A stretch of 64,000 nucleotides of DNA from Leptolyngbya sp. FACHB-8. Lineage in GTDB: Bacteria > Cyanobacteriota > Cyanobacteriia > Elainellales > Elainellaceae. This document shows positions 36,841 to 44,492 of this stretch, one piece after another; within the stretch, counting starts at the first letter, position 1; each line of letters begins with the position of its first letter. The notes beneath the pieces were generated by a model. It searched no databases. It was not told the origin of the DNA and worked only from the letters and a program-made list of their open reading frames with translations. Where the stretch lies: NCBI RefSeq assembly GCF_014695575.1, contig NZ_JACJOO010000006.1, positions 1 to 64,000 on the forward strand. Reading direction: 5' to 3'. Both the position numbers and the translations under genes were made by a program.

Positions 36841-37167
36841 TTATTGACTACGCTTCAAGTGATTTTCTCCCCAATTACAAAGTACTTGCAGCACAGGTTT
36901 GAGCGTCAGACCATACTCTGTAAATGAGTATTCTACTTTAGGTGGCACTCCTGAATAGACATTGCGATTCACAATTTCATCTTTTTCTAGCTCTCTCAAT
37001 TGTTGAATCAACATCTTTTCTGTGATTTCTGGCATCAATCGTTTGAGTTCACTAAATCGCTTTTTCTCATCTTTGAGATGCCACAGGATCAAAATTTTCC
37101 ATTTTCCACCTAACACTTTTAGGGTGGTTTGTACAAACACAGTGCCTTGGGTGGGTGCATTGGTCAT
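36841..37167 (-). CDS. HxlR-family transcriptional regulator
   Basis: This 108-residue winged-helix protein shows the HxlR pattern GGKWKILILWHLKDEKKRFS, ELKRLMPEITEKMLIQQLREL and PPKVEYSFTEYG. It is divergent from the SDR gene at 37330, with AAGTAAGTACTT and AAGTTAGTA strings in the shared promoter region that may form its operator. HxlR-type proteins often respond to aldehydes, quinones or oxidants and control adjacent reductases, so the SDR is a likely target. Confidence 0.88.
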   Translation of the reverse strand: MTNAPTQGTVFVQTTLKVLGGKWKILILWHLKDEKKRFSELKRLMPEITEKMLIQQLRELEKDEIVNRNVYSGVPPKVEYSFTEYGLTLKPVLQVLCNWGENHLKRSQ

Positions 37168-37329
37168 CTAGGCTACTTTCCGATTTCTTAAGGGAGCTTA
37201 CAAAAAAGTAAGTACTTCCGAAAAAGTTAGTAGGAGTATACCCTGGTCATGGTCGTTGGTCATGGGTCTTGCTTGCTCAGGATGGCAAATCACCAATGAC
37301 AAATAACATCCCCATGAGGATAAGACACA

Positions 37330-38067
37330 ATGCAAGTTCAAGGTGCGATCGCATTAGTGACCGGTGCAAACGGTGGCATTGGGCAATACTACATCCAAGG
37401 CTTACAAGCGGCTGGAGCCAGTCGAATTTATGCAGGGGCACGCAATCCAGATAGCTTGAAGGACATTGTTGCAACAGACCCCGATCGCATCATTCCCATT
37501 CCCCTCGATATTACGGATGAAGCTTCGGTTGAGACCGCAGCTAAGACGTACTTGGATGTGAATCTTCTCATCAATAATGCCGGAGTGGGGTTCAATCAGC
37601 GGTTAGTTGCGGATATTAACTTTGACAAGGTACGATCGGAGATTGAGGTCAACTACCTCGGTACATTGCGAATGTGTTTGGCGTTCGCTCCAATTTTGAG
37701 AGCTAACGGGGGTGGGGCGATCGTCAATATGCTCACCATCCTGGCAAAGATTAATTTTCCGTTGAATGCGTCTTACTGTGCATCTAAAGCAGCAGCTCTA
37801 CTGGCAACACAGGGGCTTCGAGCTGAGCTTGCCTCACAAAAAACATTGGTGGTTGGGGTGATGCCCGGAACAGTAGACACCGGGATGAGCAAGGATTTTC
37901 CACCGCCCAAAGTCGTGCCTGAAGAGGTCGTGCGGGCAGCACTTCAGGCAGTTATTGATGAGGTTGAGGATGTTTATCCTGGTGAACAAGCACAGGAGAT
38001 GCAGGCTCAGTTACTTCAAAACCCGAAAGCTGTTGAAAAATGGATGGCAGGCATTTTAGCAAGTTAA
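37330..38067 (+). CDS. Short-chain dehydrogenase/reductase
   Basis: This 245-residue SDR has the NAD(P)-binding motif TGANGGIG (~12-19), NNAG in LINNAGVG, and the active-site Tyr-x3-Lys in SYCASKAA. The substrate is unknown. It is divergent from HxlR, and a truncated MFS gene follows seven bases downstream, so they were probably once an operon for reduction and export of a compound. Confidence 0.88.
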   Translation: MQVQGAIALVTGANGGIGQYYIQGLQAAGASRIYAGARNPDSLKDIVATDPDRIIPIPLDITDEASVETAAKTYLDVNLLINNAGVGFNQRLVADINFDKVRSEIEVNYLGTLRMCLAFAPILRANGGGAIVNMLTILAKINFPLNASYCASKAAALLATQGLRAELASQKTLVVGVMPGTVDTGMSKDFPPPKVVPEEVVRAALQAVIDEVEDVYPGEQAQEMQAQLLQNPKAVEKWMAGILAS

Positions 38068-38074
38068 TCCATTT

Positions 38075-38575
38075 ATGCCCCTCAAAGCAAACACTCTTCT
38101 TGTCAAAGCAACGCTGCTTTTGAGTAGTAGCCTCACAGTCATGGCAGGAGCGACGATCGCCCTTGCTACATTGCTTAGTGCGGCCAGTGCCATCGCTTAC
38201 AAACAAATCAAGGCGAGATTGTCATTCATAGGCATTTACGCGATCGCATTTCTGGCAATGGCGGTTGGCTACCTCGTCATTAGCATTTCGCCTACCTACG
38301 CAATGGTTTTAGTGGGATTAGCCATTGCTGGAGCGGGGCTAGGCTTACTGATGCCCAATATCAATGTTTGCTTAACCTCAGTAGCTCCTGCAAGTTTCAG
38401 AGGTCGAGTGTTGGGCGGATTAACGACAGCATTTTTTCTCGGTCAGTTTGTTTCGCCCATTCTCAGCCAACCTTTGAGCAGCGTTGTTGGTTTAGATGTG
38501 ACCTATCGATTGGCAGGTGGATTGATGGCTGCAATGGGAGCGATCGCACTGGGATTCGGTTGGCGTTGGCAGTAA
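38075..38575 (+). pseudogene. C-terminal half of an MFS transporter
   Basis: The 166-residue frame covers about six transmembrane helices and includes the MFS loop SVAPASFRGRVLGGLTTAFFLGQFVSP. Full MFS proteins have about 400 residues and 12 helices, so the N-terminal half is missing. It starts seven bases after the SDR stop, so the loss probably came by deletion that joined the two. It may still be translated but is unlikely to transport alone. Confidence 0.65.
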
Positions 38576-38577
38576 AC

Positions 38578-39291
38578 TTATTCTTGCAGGATATCTCTCA
38601 ACTTTGCGACCATTTCTGTACGGGCAGAAACCTCTAGCTTCCGAAACATCCGCTTCAACGCCTGTTTCACCGAATTCTGAGTAATCCAAAGTTCTGCCCC
38701 AATCTCAGCATTGGTTAACCCTTTAGCAACCAGCTTGGCAATTTGAACTTCGCGTGGCGTAAGACGGTGGGATAAGCTTGAAGGGGGTAAGGATGGTTTT
38801 CGTAGCCCAGCAAGACAGGTAGAGAGATGGGTGCAAACAGCTCCCAAGTTTGCCAACTCGTGAAGATTAAAGGCAGGTGTATGCCCTACACGAGCAAAGT
38901 GAACTGTACCAATCAACTGACCATTTCCCACGATTGGTCCTGTCATGATGTGCTCATGGTCATACTCAGCACAACATCGCTGATATAGTTCACTTTGCTT
39001 CCACATCCCTATTGGTAACACTAACTCCTCGTGGGCTGGAGCGTGATTCTCCAGAACGTACTGCAATACTGGATCAACGGTTCTGCCAATTTGCTCATAT
39101 CGCTCTACAAAAGCGTCAGAAACCCCAACGACATCAAAACTGGCTAGATGCTTCTCATCGTCTAGAAGGTAAATGCCCCATCGTTGCACCCCAAAATAGT
39201 CGCTAACGCCATCCATAAATTGATGGCGCAACGCCGCCTCGGTAGAGGCTGTGGCGATCGCTTGAAACAAAGGGTGTAGAGAACGCGCCAT
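38578..39291 (-). CDS. GAF-LuxR transcriptional regulator
   Basis: This 237-residue protein has an N-terminal GAF-like sensor (~5-165) and a C-terminal LuxR/GerE helix-turn-helix (~172-235: LTPREVQIAKLVAKGLTNAEIGAELWITQNSVKQALKRMFRKL, split by the turn). There is no receiver domain. Its stop lies 2 bases from the convergent MFS remnant, and it is divergent from the DJ-1/PfpI gene, which it may regulate. Confidence 0.86.
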   Translation of the reverse strand: MARSLHPLFQAIATASTEAALRHQFMDGVSDYFGVQRWGIYLLDDEKHLASFDVVGVSDAFVERYEQIGRTVDPVLQYVLENHAPAHEELVLPIGMWKQSELYQRCCAEYDHEHIMTGPIVGNGQLIGTVHFARVGHTPAFNLHELANLGAVCTHLSTCLAGLRKPSLPPSSLSHRLTPREVQIAKLVAKGLTNAEIGAELWITQNSVKQALKRMFRKLEVSARTEMVAKLRDILQE

Positions 39292-39388
39292 TGTTGTACT
39301 GAAAGTGTACCCACTTGAGGACTATCTAAGCCGAGAAGCTCTCCCTACAATGTTTCACAATCAAGACACCTTAGGCAACTGTGGAATC

Positions 39389-40096
39389 ATGAATCAGCTA
39401 CAAATCGGCTTTTTGATCTATCCCGGAGTCATTCAGCTGGATGTGATGGGTGCTTATCAAGTTCTGGCATTTCCACCCAATACGCAGGTGCATCTCATTT
39501 GGAAAACATTGGCTTCTGTGGTCAGCAATGAAGGGTTGATTCTGACTCCAACGACGACTCTAGCGGAGTGTCCACCGTTAGACGTGATTTGTGTTCCTGG
39601 GGGTGGCATTGGGCAAGTCGAGGTGATGCAAGATGCTGAAATCTTAAACTTTTTGAGGCAACAAAGCATCACAGCCCAATATGTTACGAGCGTCTGTACA
39701 GGCTCACTGATTTTAGCGGCGGCGGGTCTACTGCAAGGTTACCAAGCTACGTGTCATTGGGCATTTCGAGAACAACTGGCGATGCTCGGCGTTGAGGTTG
39801 TCCCGCAACGAGTGGTGATCGATCGCAACCGAATCACAGGGGCAGGAGTCACTTCAGGGATTGATTTTGGCTTGACCTTATTGGGGTTACTGTGCGGAGA
39901 GCAAGTTGCAAAGATGACTCAACTCATGATGGAATACCACCCTGAACCACCTTCTAACGCGGGTACTCCGGAGACAGCAGGTGAGGAGGTTGTGCGATCG
40001 CTCATACAGCTTGGTAAACCGCTTCTGGATACGTTCTTGGTTCAGACACAGAAGGTTGCTGCTCATCTAAACACGGAAAACAAATTGAATCGTTGA
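39389..40096 (+). CDS. DJ-1/PfpI family protein (isonitrile hydratase-like)
   Basis: The protein is 235 residues from the chosen ATG. The class I glutamine-amidotransferase-like fold is shown by GFLIYPGVIQLDVMGAYQVL, the nucleophile elbow VTSVCTGSLILAAAGLLQGY with its Cys, and the following CHWAFREQL. This subgroup includes isonitrile hydratase InhA and the ligand domains of AraC regulators; here no DNA-binding domain is present. A second start 28 codons upstream (GTG at 39305) is possible. It is divergent from the GAF-LuxR gene. Confidence 0.83.
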   Translation: MNQLQIGFLIYPGVIQLDVMGAYQVLAFPPNTQVHLIWKTLASVVSNEGLILTPTTTLAECPPLDVICVPGGGIGQVEVMQDAEILNFLRQQSITAQYVTSVCTGSLILAAAGLLQGYQATCHWAFREQLAMLGVEVVPQRVVIDRNRITGAGVTSGIDFGLTLLGLLCGEQVAKMTQLMMEYHPEPPSNAGTPETAGEEVVRSLIQLGKPLLDTFLVQTQKVAAHLNTENKLNR

Positions 40097-40117
40097 AATC
40101 TATTGGCGATTAACAGA

Positions 40118-40240
40118 TTACTCCTCTGGAAAAGGTTCTAGAGCTTTGAACGCGATCACATTCGCATCATCGTTATTAACTCCCAAAGATTTGAGAATTA
40201 ACTTTGTCACTTGTTCTGGATAGTTGGGTTCGCTATGTCC
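40118..40240 (-). pseudogene. Short coding remnant of unknown family
   Basis: A minus-strand frame reads GHSEPNYPEQVTKLILKSLG, continues about 20 residues and stops at TAA (40118-40120). Its composition looks like a protein C-terminus, but it lacks a start and I cannot name the family. It abuts the broken AraC gene. Confidence 0.35.
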
Positions 40241-40249
40241 TTATAGCAT

Positions 40250-40775
40250 TGAGCGCTCGGCCTGAAACAACGAGCTTTTTCTGCGGTGTTCCGGATTCAC
40301 AGCAATTGCGTAACAGATGAACGGTCAACAGGTTTTTTAGCGATTCCGCAAAAAGATTTCCGCCCAGTCCCTCATTCAACAGTTCACCTTTGAATCAGTG
40401 AGTAACTTGTGTAATAGTGGGGTCGGGAAAAATCACCCGATGCGTCAGTCTTGTCTCAGAAGGCAAATTGTTTTCTACCGCCGTCTGCTTCAAATAATCC
40501 GGATCAAGGTAAAGGGTGACGTACTCACTCGCCTTCTCCCGATGATGCCATACAAACTCGCGATCGCTATACAAAAACGCACTCCCCGCAGGCAAAGCAG
40601 TGGTTTGTTTTCTGCCATCAACAGACCATGTAACGCGATCGTGCGGGATAAATGCCACACTAATCGCGTGTTTGGGCATGGCAAACTCAAAATCTCCCAC
40701 GCTCTCGAGCAGACCATATTCAACCGTAATGTCCTGCCACTCCTTCTTGAGGAAAAGGGAAGGTTGATCCGTCAT
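40250..40775 (-). pseudogene. Frameshifted and truncated AraC-family regulator
   Basis: The first 126 residues form the cupin-like sensor of an AraC regulator (MTDQPSLFLKKEWQDITVEYG...RVIFPDPTITQVTH) and stop at 40395. The next frame resumes the same protein: FKGELLNEGLGGNLFAESLK, then NLLTVHLLRNCCES. The DNA-binding domain that should follow is absent. The gene is therefore inactive unless the sensor part has its own role. Confidence 0.75.
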
Positions 40776-41112
40776 CTGGCACCACTTCAGAAAACGTTAC
40801 TGCCCCTATCCTATCGAAATACGTTTCATTTGCTGATAACTCTAATGCTTTTAACTCAATTTGGATACCTCTAAGGGAGGAGGAGCACTGAATTGGAAAA
40901 AAAAGTGGGGTATGCCTTTGCTATTTGTTCAGGTCGCTCTCAAGGCTGACCAGAAGAACATTTTGGCCGTGAAAGAATATGGAGAAGGGGAGATGTTTTC
41001 TTTAAAGACACTCGCTAAATTAACTAGCATTAACGTTCTTTAACGTTATTTGCTGTTGCCAGGGGTTTTCTGTTTTACTGAATGCCTTCTCATTAGTAAA
41101 CTGTATGGTCTG
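40776..41112. other. Intergenic region before a hybrid kinase
   Basis: The region carries promoter sequences for the divergent AraC remnant and the plus-strand hybrid kinase. A 60-codon plus-strand open frame (40861-41043) has no recognisable features and is not called as a gene. The tandem taacgttctttaacgtta at about 41032-41048 is a small repeat. Confidence 0.35.
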
Positions 41113-43653
41113 ATGATACTCCATGTTCTTGATGCTCTTTCAGATGGTATTGCAATCTGCGATCGCACCTGGCGTTTAAAGTTTGTCAATCAGCGAGAAG
41201 CTAACATCATTGGTCGTCTGCCTGAGGAGCTTTTGGATCAAGTTCTGTGGGACGTCTACCCAGAAGCGAAAAACTCAGCTTGTTTTCATGAATTAAATCG
41301 GGTTTTAACAGAGCAAGTAGCGGTTCGTTTTCAGTCTTTTTATATGTCCTCGGGGTATTTAGAAGTACGAGCATATCCTATCCCCGAAGGTATTCTCATA
41401 CTGCACCAGGACATTACTCCTTGGAAGCAGAAGGAAACCGAATTGCAGCAAACTTGTAATGTGCTATCCCAGCAAATTGCAGAACAAGTGGTTCAACTTG
41501 AGCACACTCGCACAGAACTAGAGAAACAAGCTCTGCAACGACAGCAGGCAGAAGAAGCCCTACAAGCGACAAACGAAGCCTTTGCTTTCCTACTAGAAAG
41601 TATTACCGATGGATTTTATGCCGTTGATACTCAATGGAAGTTCACTTATATTAATCGTCGGGCTGAACAATTATTACAGAAGCATGCCAGTGAATTGCTC
41701 GGTCGAGGAATTTGGGATGTTTATCCGTCTCTAATAGATTCAGAATTCTATCAAAGCTGTTACGAGGCTGTTCATCAGGCTACCTCTTTGCAGGTAGAAA
41801 CTGTGTTTCCTGGCTTAGATCGTTGGTTTGAAGTTACCCTCTATCCCTCCAATCGGGGGTTGTCCATCTTTTTTCAGGACATCACCGCTCGCAAACATAT
41901 GGAGCAGGAGCGGAGCAAGCTATTGCAACAGGCGCAAGCGTCTCGTAGCCAGGCTGAATTCGCCCATCAGCGTTGTCTATTTCTTGCCCGTGCTAGCCAA
42001 GTCCTGGCCAGTTCTCTCAATTACGAGACAACGCTGACGAATGTAGTACAGCTGACAGTTCCCCTCCTGGCAGACTTCTGCCTTCTTCACAAATATGAGG
42101 ATGACGGTAACCTGCATCCTATCGTTGCCTGCCACAGTAATGAGTATAAGCAATCCCTAATTAATGGCCTGGAACCTGGCCTGGTTTCTTCTAGAAATTG
42201 CAGCACTGCCATGAAACAGGTGTTGCAAACTGGAGAACCCTTGTTAATCTCCGACCTTTCGGACCTGGAGTTATTGGCGCATGATGCTCAAACTTTAAAC
42301 ATTTATCATCAACTTGCACCACAATCGCTGATGATCGTGCCCCTCATTGCACGAGGGCAAAAATTTGGTACCCTGACGCTGGCAATGGCCGAGTCAGACC
42401 GCCAATACGATATGCTCGACCTGGCCGTGGCAGGGGATTTAGCGCAGCGGGCCGCGATCGCCATCGATAATGCACATTTGTATCAGCAGGCCCAGGAGGC
42501 CAGTCGACTCAAGGACGAGTTCCTGATGACCCTCTCCCACGAACTGCGATCGCCTCTCCACGCAATTACTGGATGGGCGCAGATGCTTCACCATCGCCAA
42601 CTGAGTCAAAGAACAACGGAACAAGCCCTGGAGGTGATTGAGCAGAAGGCAGGAAAACTGACCCAACTCGTGTATGACCTGTTGAGCCTTTCCCGAATTG
42701 TGACTGGCCAATTGCAATTGCGGCCCGGTTTGGTCAAATTGGACGACATCGTTCAAGAAACCCTCCAATCCCTAAACCTTGCAGCAGCCGTTAAAAGGGT
42801 TGAGTTGGTCAGTGATATTGATGAAGAATTGGCTCCAATTCAAGGAGACGGACGTTATTTGCGTCAGGTGATCTGGAATCTTGTATCTAACGCTATTAAG
42901 TTCACGCCACCCAAAGGTCATATAGAAATTAGTCTACGCCCCGTGGAACAAGCTCTACAGTTGACAGTGCGCGACACGGGCAAAGGCATTTCTCCAGATA
43001 TTTTACCGTATATTTTTGATCCCTTCCGACAAGCGGATAGTTCCAAAACGCGCTCCTATGAAGGGTTGGGTGTGGGGTTGTCATTAACGCAGCATCTCAT
43101 CGAATTGCATGGAGGAACAATTCAGGCATGGAGTGAAGGAAACGGCAAAGGAGCTACATTTGTGGTCAACTTGCCTGTTATAAGCCATCTCGCCATTCCT
43201 GAGGCTTCTGTAACGACCATTGCCAATTCAATCCATGAGCCGCTGCTAGCCGAAGAATCTCCTATTCTGGAGGGTCTTCGCGTTCTACTGCTGGATGACG
43301 AGCTCCAACAGGATGATCTCTTTATGCAACTGGAGCAGGATGGAGCTGAGGTGATGGGTGTCGCTTCGGCAGCTGATGGGATACAGATTTTAGAACCCTT
43401 TAATCCTCATGTTCTCGTGGTTCATTTACGACAAACGATTGGGCCTGGGGAAGTGAAGCTGCTGGCTAAGACCAAAGTTTTTGCCGCTGAGCGGGGTAAC
43501 TGTTTGCCCGCGATCGCCCTTACCGCTTGTAGCAGCAAACAACGGGCGCAGGCATTAGCGTTAGGTTTTCAAGCGTGTCTTTCACGGCAGAGCCCAGCAG
43601 AGGATCTGGCCATGATGGTTGGAGCGATCGCGAGACAAAGCCAAGATATGTAG
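41113..43653 (+). CDS. PAS-PAS-GAF hybrid kinase with pseudo-receiver
   Basis: The protein is 846 residues from the chosen ATG. In order: PAS (~1-110), coiled coil, PAS (~150-265), GAF (~290-455), HisKA with the phospho-His in MTLSHELRSPLHAI, HATPase (NAIKFT, DTGKGISPDI, GLGVGLSL) and a C-terminal receiver-like domain. That receiver lacks the phospho-Asp (VLVVHLRQTIG has His where Asp is expected) and the conserved Lys (CLSRQSP has Arg), so it cannot be phosphorylated in the usual way. The pentapeptide gene follows 20 bases downstream. In-frame TTG and ATG codons upstream are alternatives. Confidence 0.87.
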   Translation: MILHVLDALSDGIAICDRTWRLKFVNQREANIIGRLPEELLDQVLWDVYPEAKNSACFHELNRVLTEQVAVRFQSFYMSSGYLEVRAYPIPEGILILHQDITPWKQKETELQQTCNVLSQQIAEQVVQLEHTRTELEKQALQRQQAEEALQATNEAFAFLLESITDGFYAVDTQWKFTYINRRAEQLLQKHASELLGRGIWDVYPSLIDSEFYQSCYEAVHQATSLQVETVFPGLDRWFEVTLYPSNRGLSIFFQDITARKHMEQERSKLLQQAQASRSQAEFAHQRCLFLARASQVLASSLNYETTLTNVVQLTVPLLADFCLLHKYEDDGNLHPIVACHSNEYKQSLINGLEPGLVSSRNCSTAMKQVLQTGEPLLISDLSDLELLAHDAQTLNIYHQLAPQSLMIVPLIARGQKFGTLTLAMAESDRQYDMLDLAVAGDLAQRAAIAIDNAHLYQQAQEASRLKDEFLMTLSHELRSPLHAITGWAQMLHHRQLSQRTTEQALEVIEQKAGKLTQLVYDLLSLSRIVTGQLQLRPGLVKLDDIVQETLQSLNLAAAVKRVELVSDIDEELAPIQGDGRYLRQVIWNLVSNAIKFTPPKGHIEISLRPVEQALQLTVRDTGKGISPDILPYIFDPFRQADSSKTRSYEGLGVGLSLTQHLIELHGGTIQAWSEGNGKGATFVVNLPVISHLAIPEASVTTIANSIHEPLLAEESPILEGLRVLLLDDELQQDDLFMQLEQDGAEVMGVASAADGIQILEPFNPHVLVVHLRQTIGPGEVKLLAKTKVFAAERGNCLPAIALTACSSKQRAQALALGFQACLSRQSPAEDLAMMVGAIARQSQDM

Positions 43654-43673
43654 GTGCAAGGAGCAAGTGATCC

Positions 43674-44087
43674 ATGACTAAGGAAGAGTTATTACAACGA
43701 TATGCCGCTGGAGAACGAGAGTTTGAGGCGGTTAACCTGGCAAGGGTTGATCTATCAGGCGCAGATTTGGCAGGAATTAATTTGAGCCGTGCAAACTTGG
43801 CAGATGCCAACCTGAGCCGTACCAATCTTACCCAGGCCAACCTGCGGGAGGCCAATTTGGCGCGAGCTAATTTTACGGAAGCAAATCTCGAACGTGCCGT
43901 CCTACTGAAATCAAACCTGACGGAAGGACAACTGAGTGCAGCGAGACTAACAGGTGCCATCTTGCTAGAAGCTAACGTATGTCATGCCTTCTTGTTTGAG
44001 GCTAATTTAGACGGGGCTAACCTGACGGACGCTTTTCTGCTTGGTGCCACCATGCCTGATGGTTCTCAGTGCAACTCAATAGCCTAG
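43674..44087 (+). CDS. Pentapeptide-repeat protein
   Basis: This 137-residue protein has about 18 pentapeptide repeats of the A(N/D)Lxx type (residues ~18-128, e.g. ANLADANLSRTNLTQANLRE), which form a right-handed beta-helix. The N-terminal MTKEELLQRYAAGEREFEAVNL is the usual cap in cyanobacteria. Function is unknown. It follows the pseudo-receiver kinase by 20 bases and may be cotranscribed. Its TAG stop (44085-44087) is part of the left CTAG target repeat of family A copy 3, so the insertion sits exactly at the gene end. Confidence 0.88.
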   Translation: MTKEELLQRYAAGEREFEAVNLARVDLSGADLAGINLSRANLADANLSRTNLTQANLREANLARANFTEANLERAVLLKSNLTEGQLSAARLTGAILLEANVCHAFLFEANLDGANLTDAFLLGATMPDGSQCNSIA

Positions 44088-44182
44088 TAGGCTGCGGCCT
44101 AAGTTCACAACCTATGTTTTGTGTGGGGTGCGAAGCACCCCACACAAAACATAGGTGATGGATTTCCGCCTCAGCGTATTAG
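44084..44182 (+). mobile_element. Family A hairpin element, copy 3
   Basis: The 91-bp element (44088-44178) has CTAG on the left (44084-44087) and TTAG on the right (44179-44182), both fitting YTAR. Flanks match copies 1 and 2. The stem is cctatgttttgtgtggggtgc with a gaa loop. Confidence 0.8.
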
Positions 44183-44492
44183 GGTTTTAAAAGTCATTTT
44201 TTAGGAGAGGGGCTAAGCCGCCCCCCTTCTTAAAAGGAATGGCAGGTGATTCCATATCTTGCACCAAACTCAGAACCGTTGTTTTTTCGTCGTGAAGCGA
44301 CGAAAAAACAACGGTTCTAAGTTTGGGTTTTAGAATACGAGATGTGAGTAGAGTACTTTTTTCTGGGTAGAGAAAGGCGATATCTCTCCTTAGGTAGTCG
44401 TTGTAGGTCTGCCTAAAGTCATAAATTATCCCTTATCTCTATTTTTTCCCTCTAAAGCAATCAAGTCTCTTCACTAGATTGCGCCCCTTAAT
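44183..44492. other. Intergenic region with a terminator hairpin
   Basis: Nothing coding is seen. A perfect hairpin lies at 44272-44318 (agaaccgttgttttttcgtcg arms, tgaag loop). The sequence after it, GGTTTTAGAA...GAGTAGAGT, resembles that after a hairpin at about 59552-59602. The promoter of the 1415-residue kinase should lie at the right end. Confidence 0.5.
44272..44318 (+). terminator. Perfect hairpin downstream of the pentapeptide gene
   Basis: The 21-bp arms agaaccgttgttttttcgtc(g) pair perfectly around a 5-base loop. The T-run in the stem and the position after the gene fit termination, but it may instead be the core of another inserted element (see the finding on a fourth family). 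Confidence 0.55.

Noticed and set aside
36691-36927. 78-codon plus-strand frame after the phosphotransferase remnant
   Set aside because: Overlaps the well-supported HxlR gene on the other strand and has no recognisable motif.
40861-41043. 60-codon plus-strand open frame before the hybrid kinase
   Set aside because: No family resemblance, no ribosome site, and amino-acid composition typical of a chance frame in promoter DNA.
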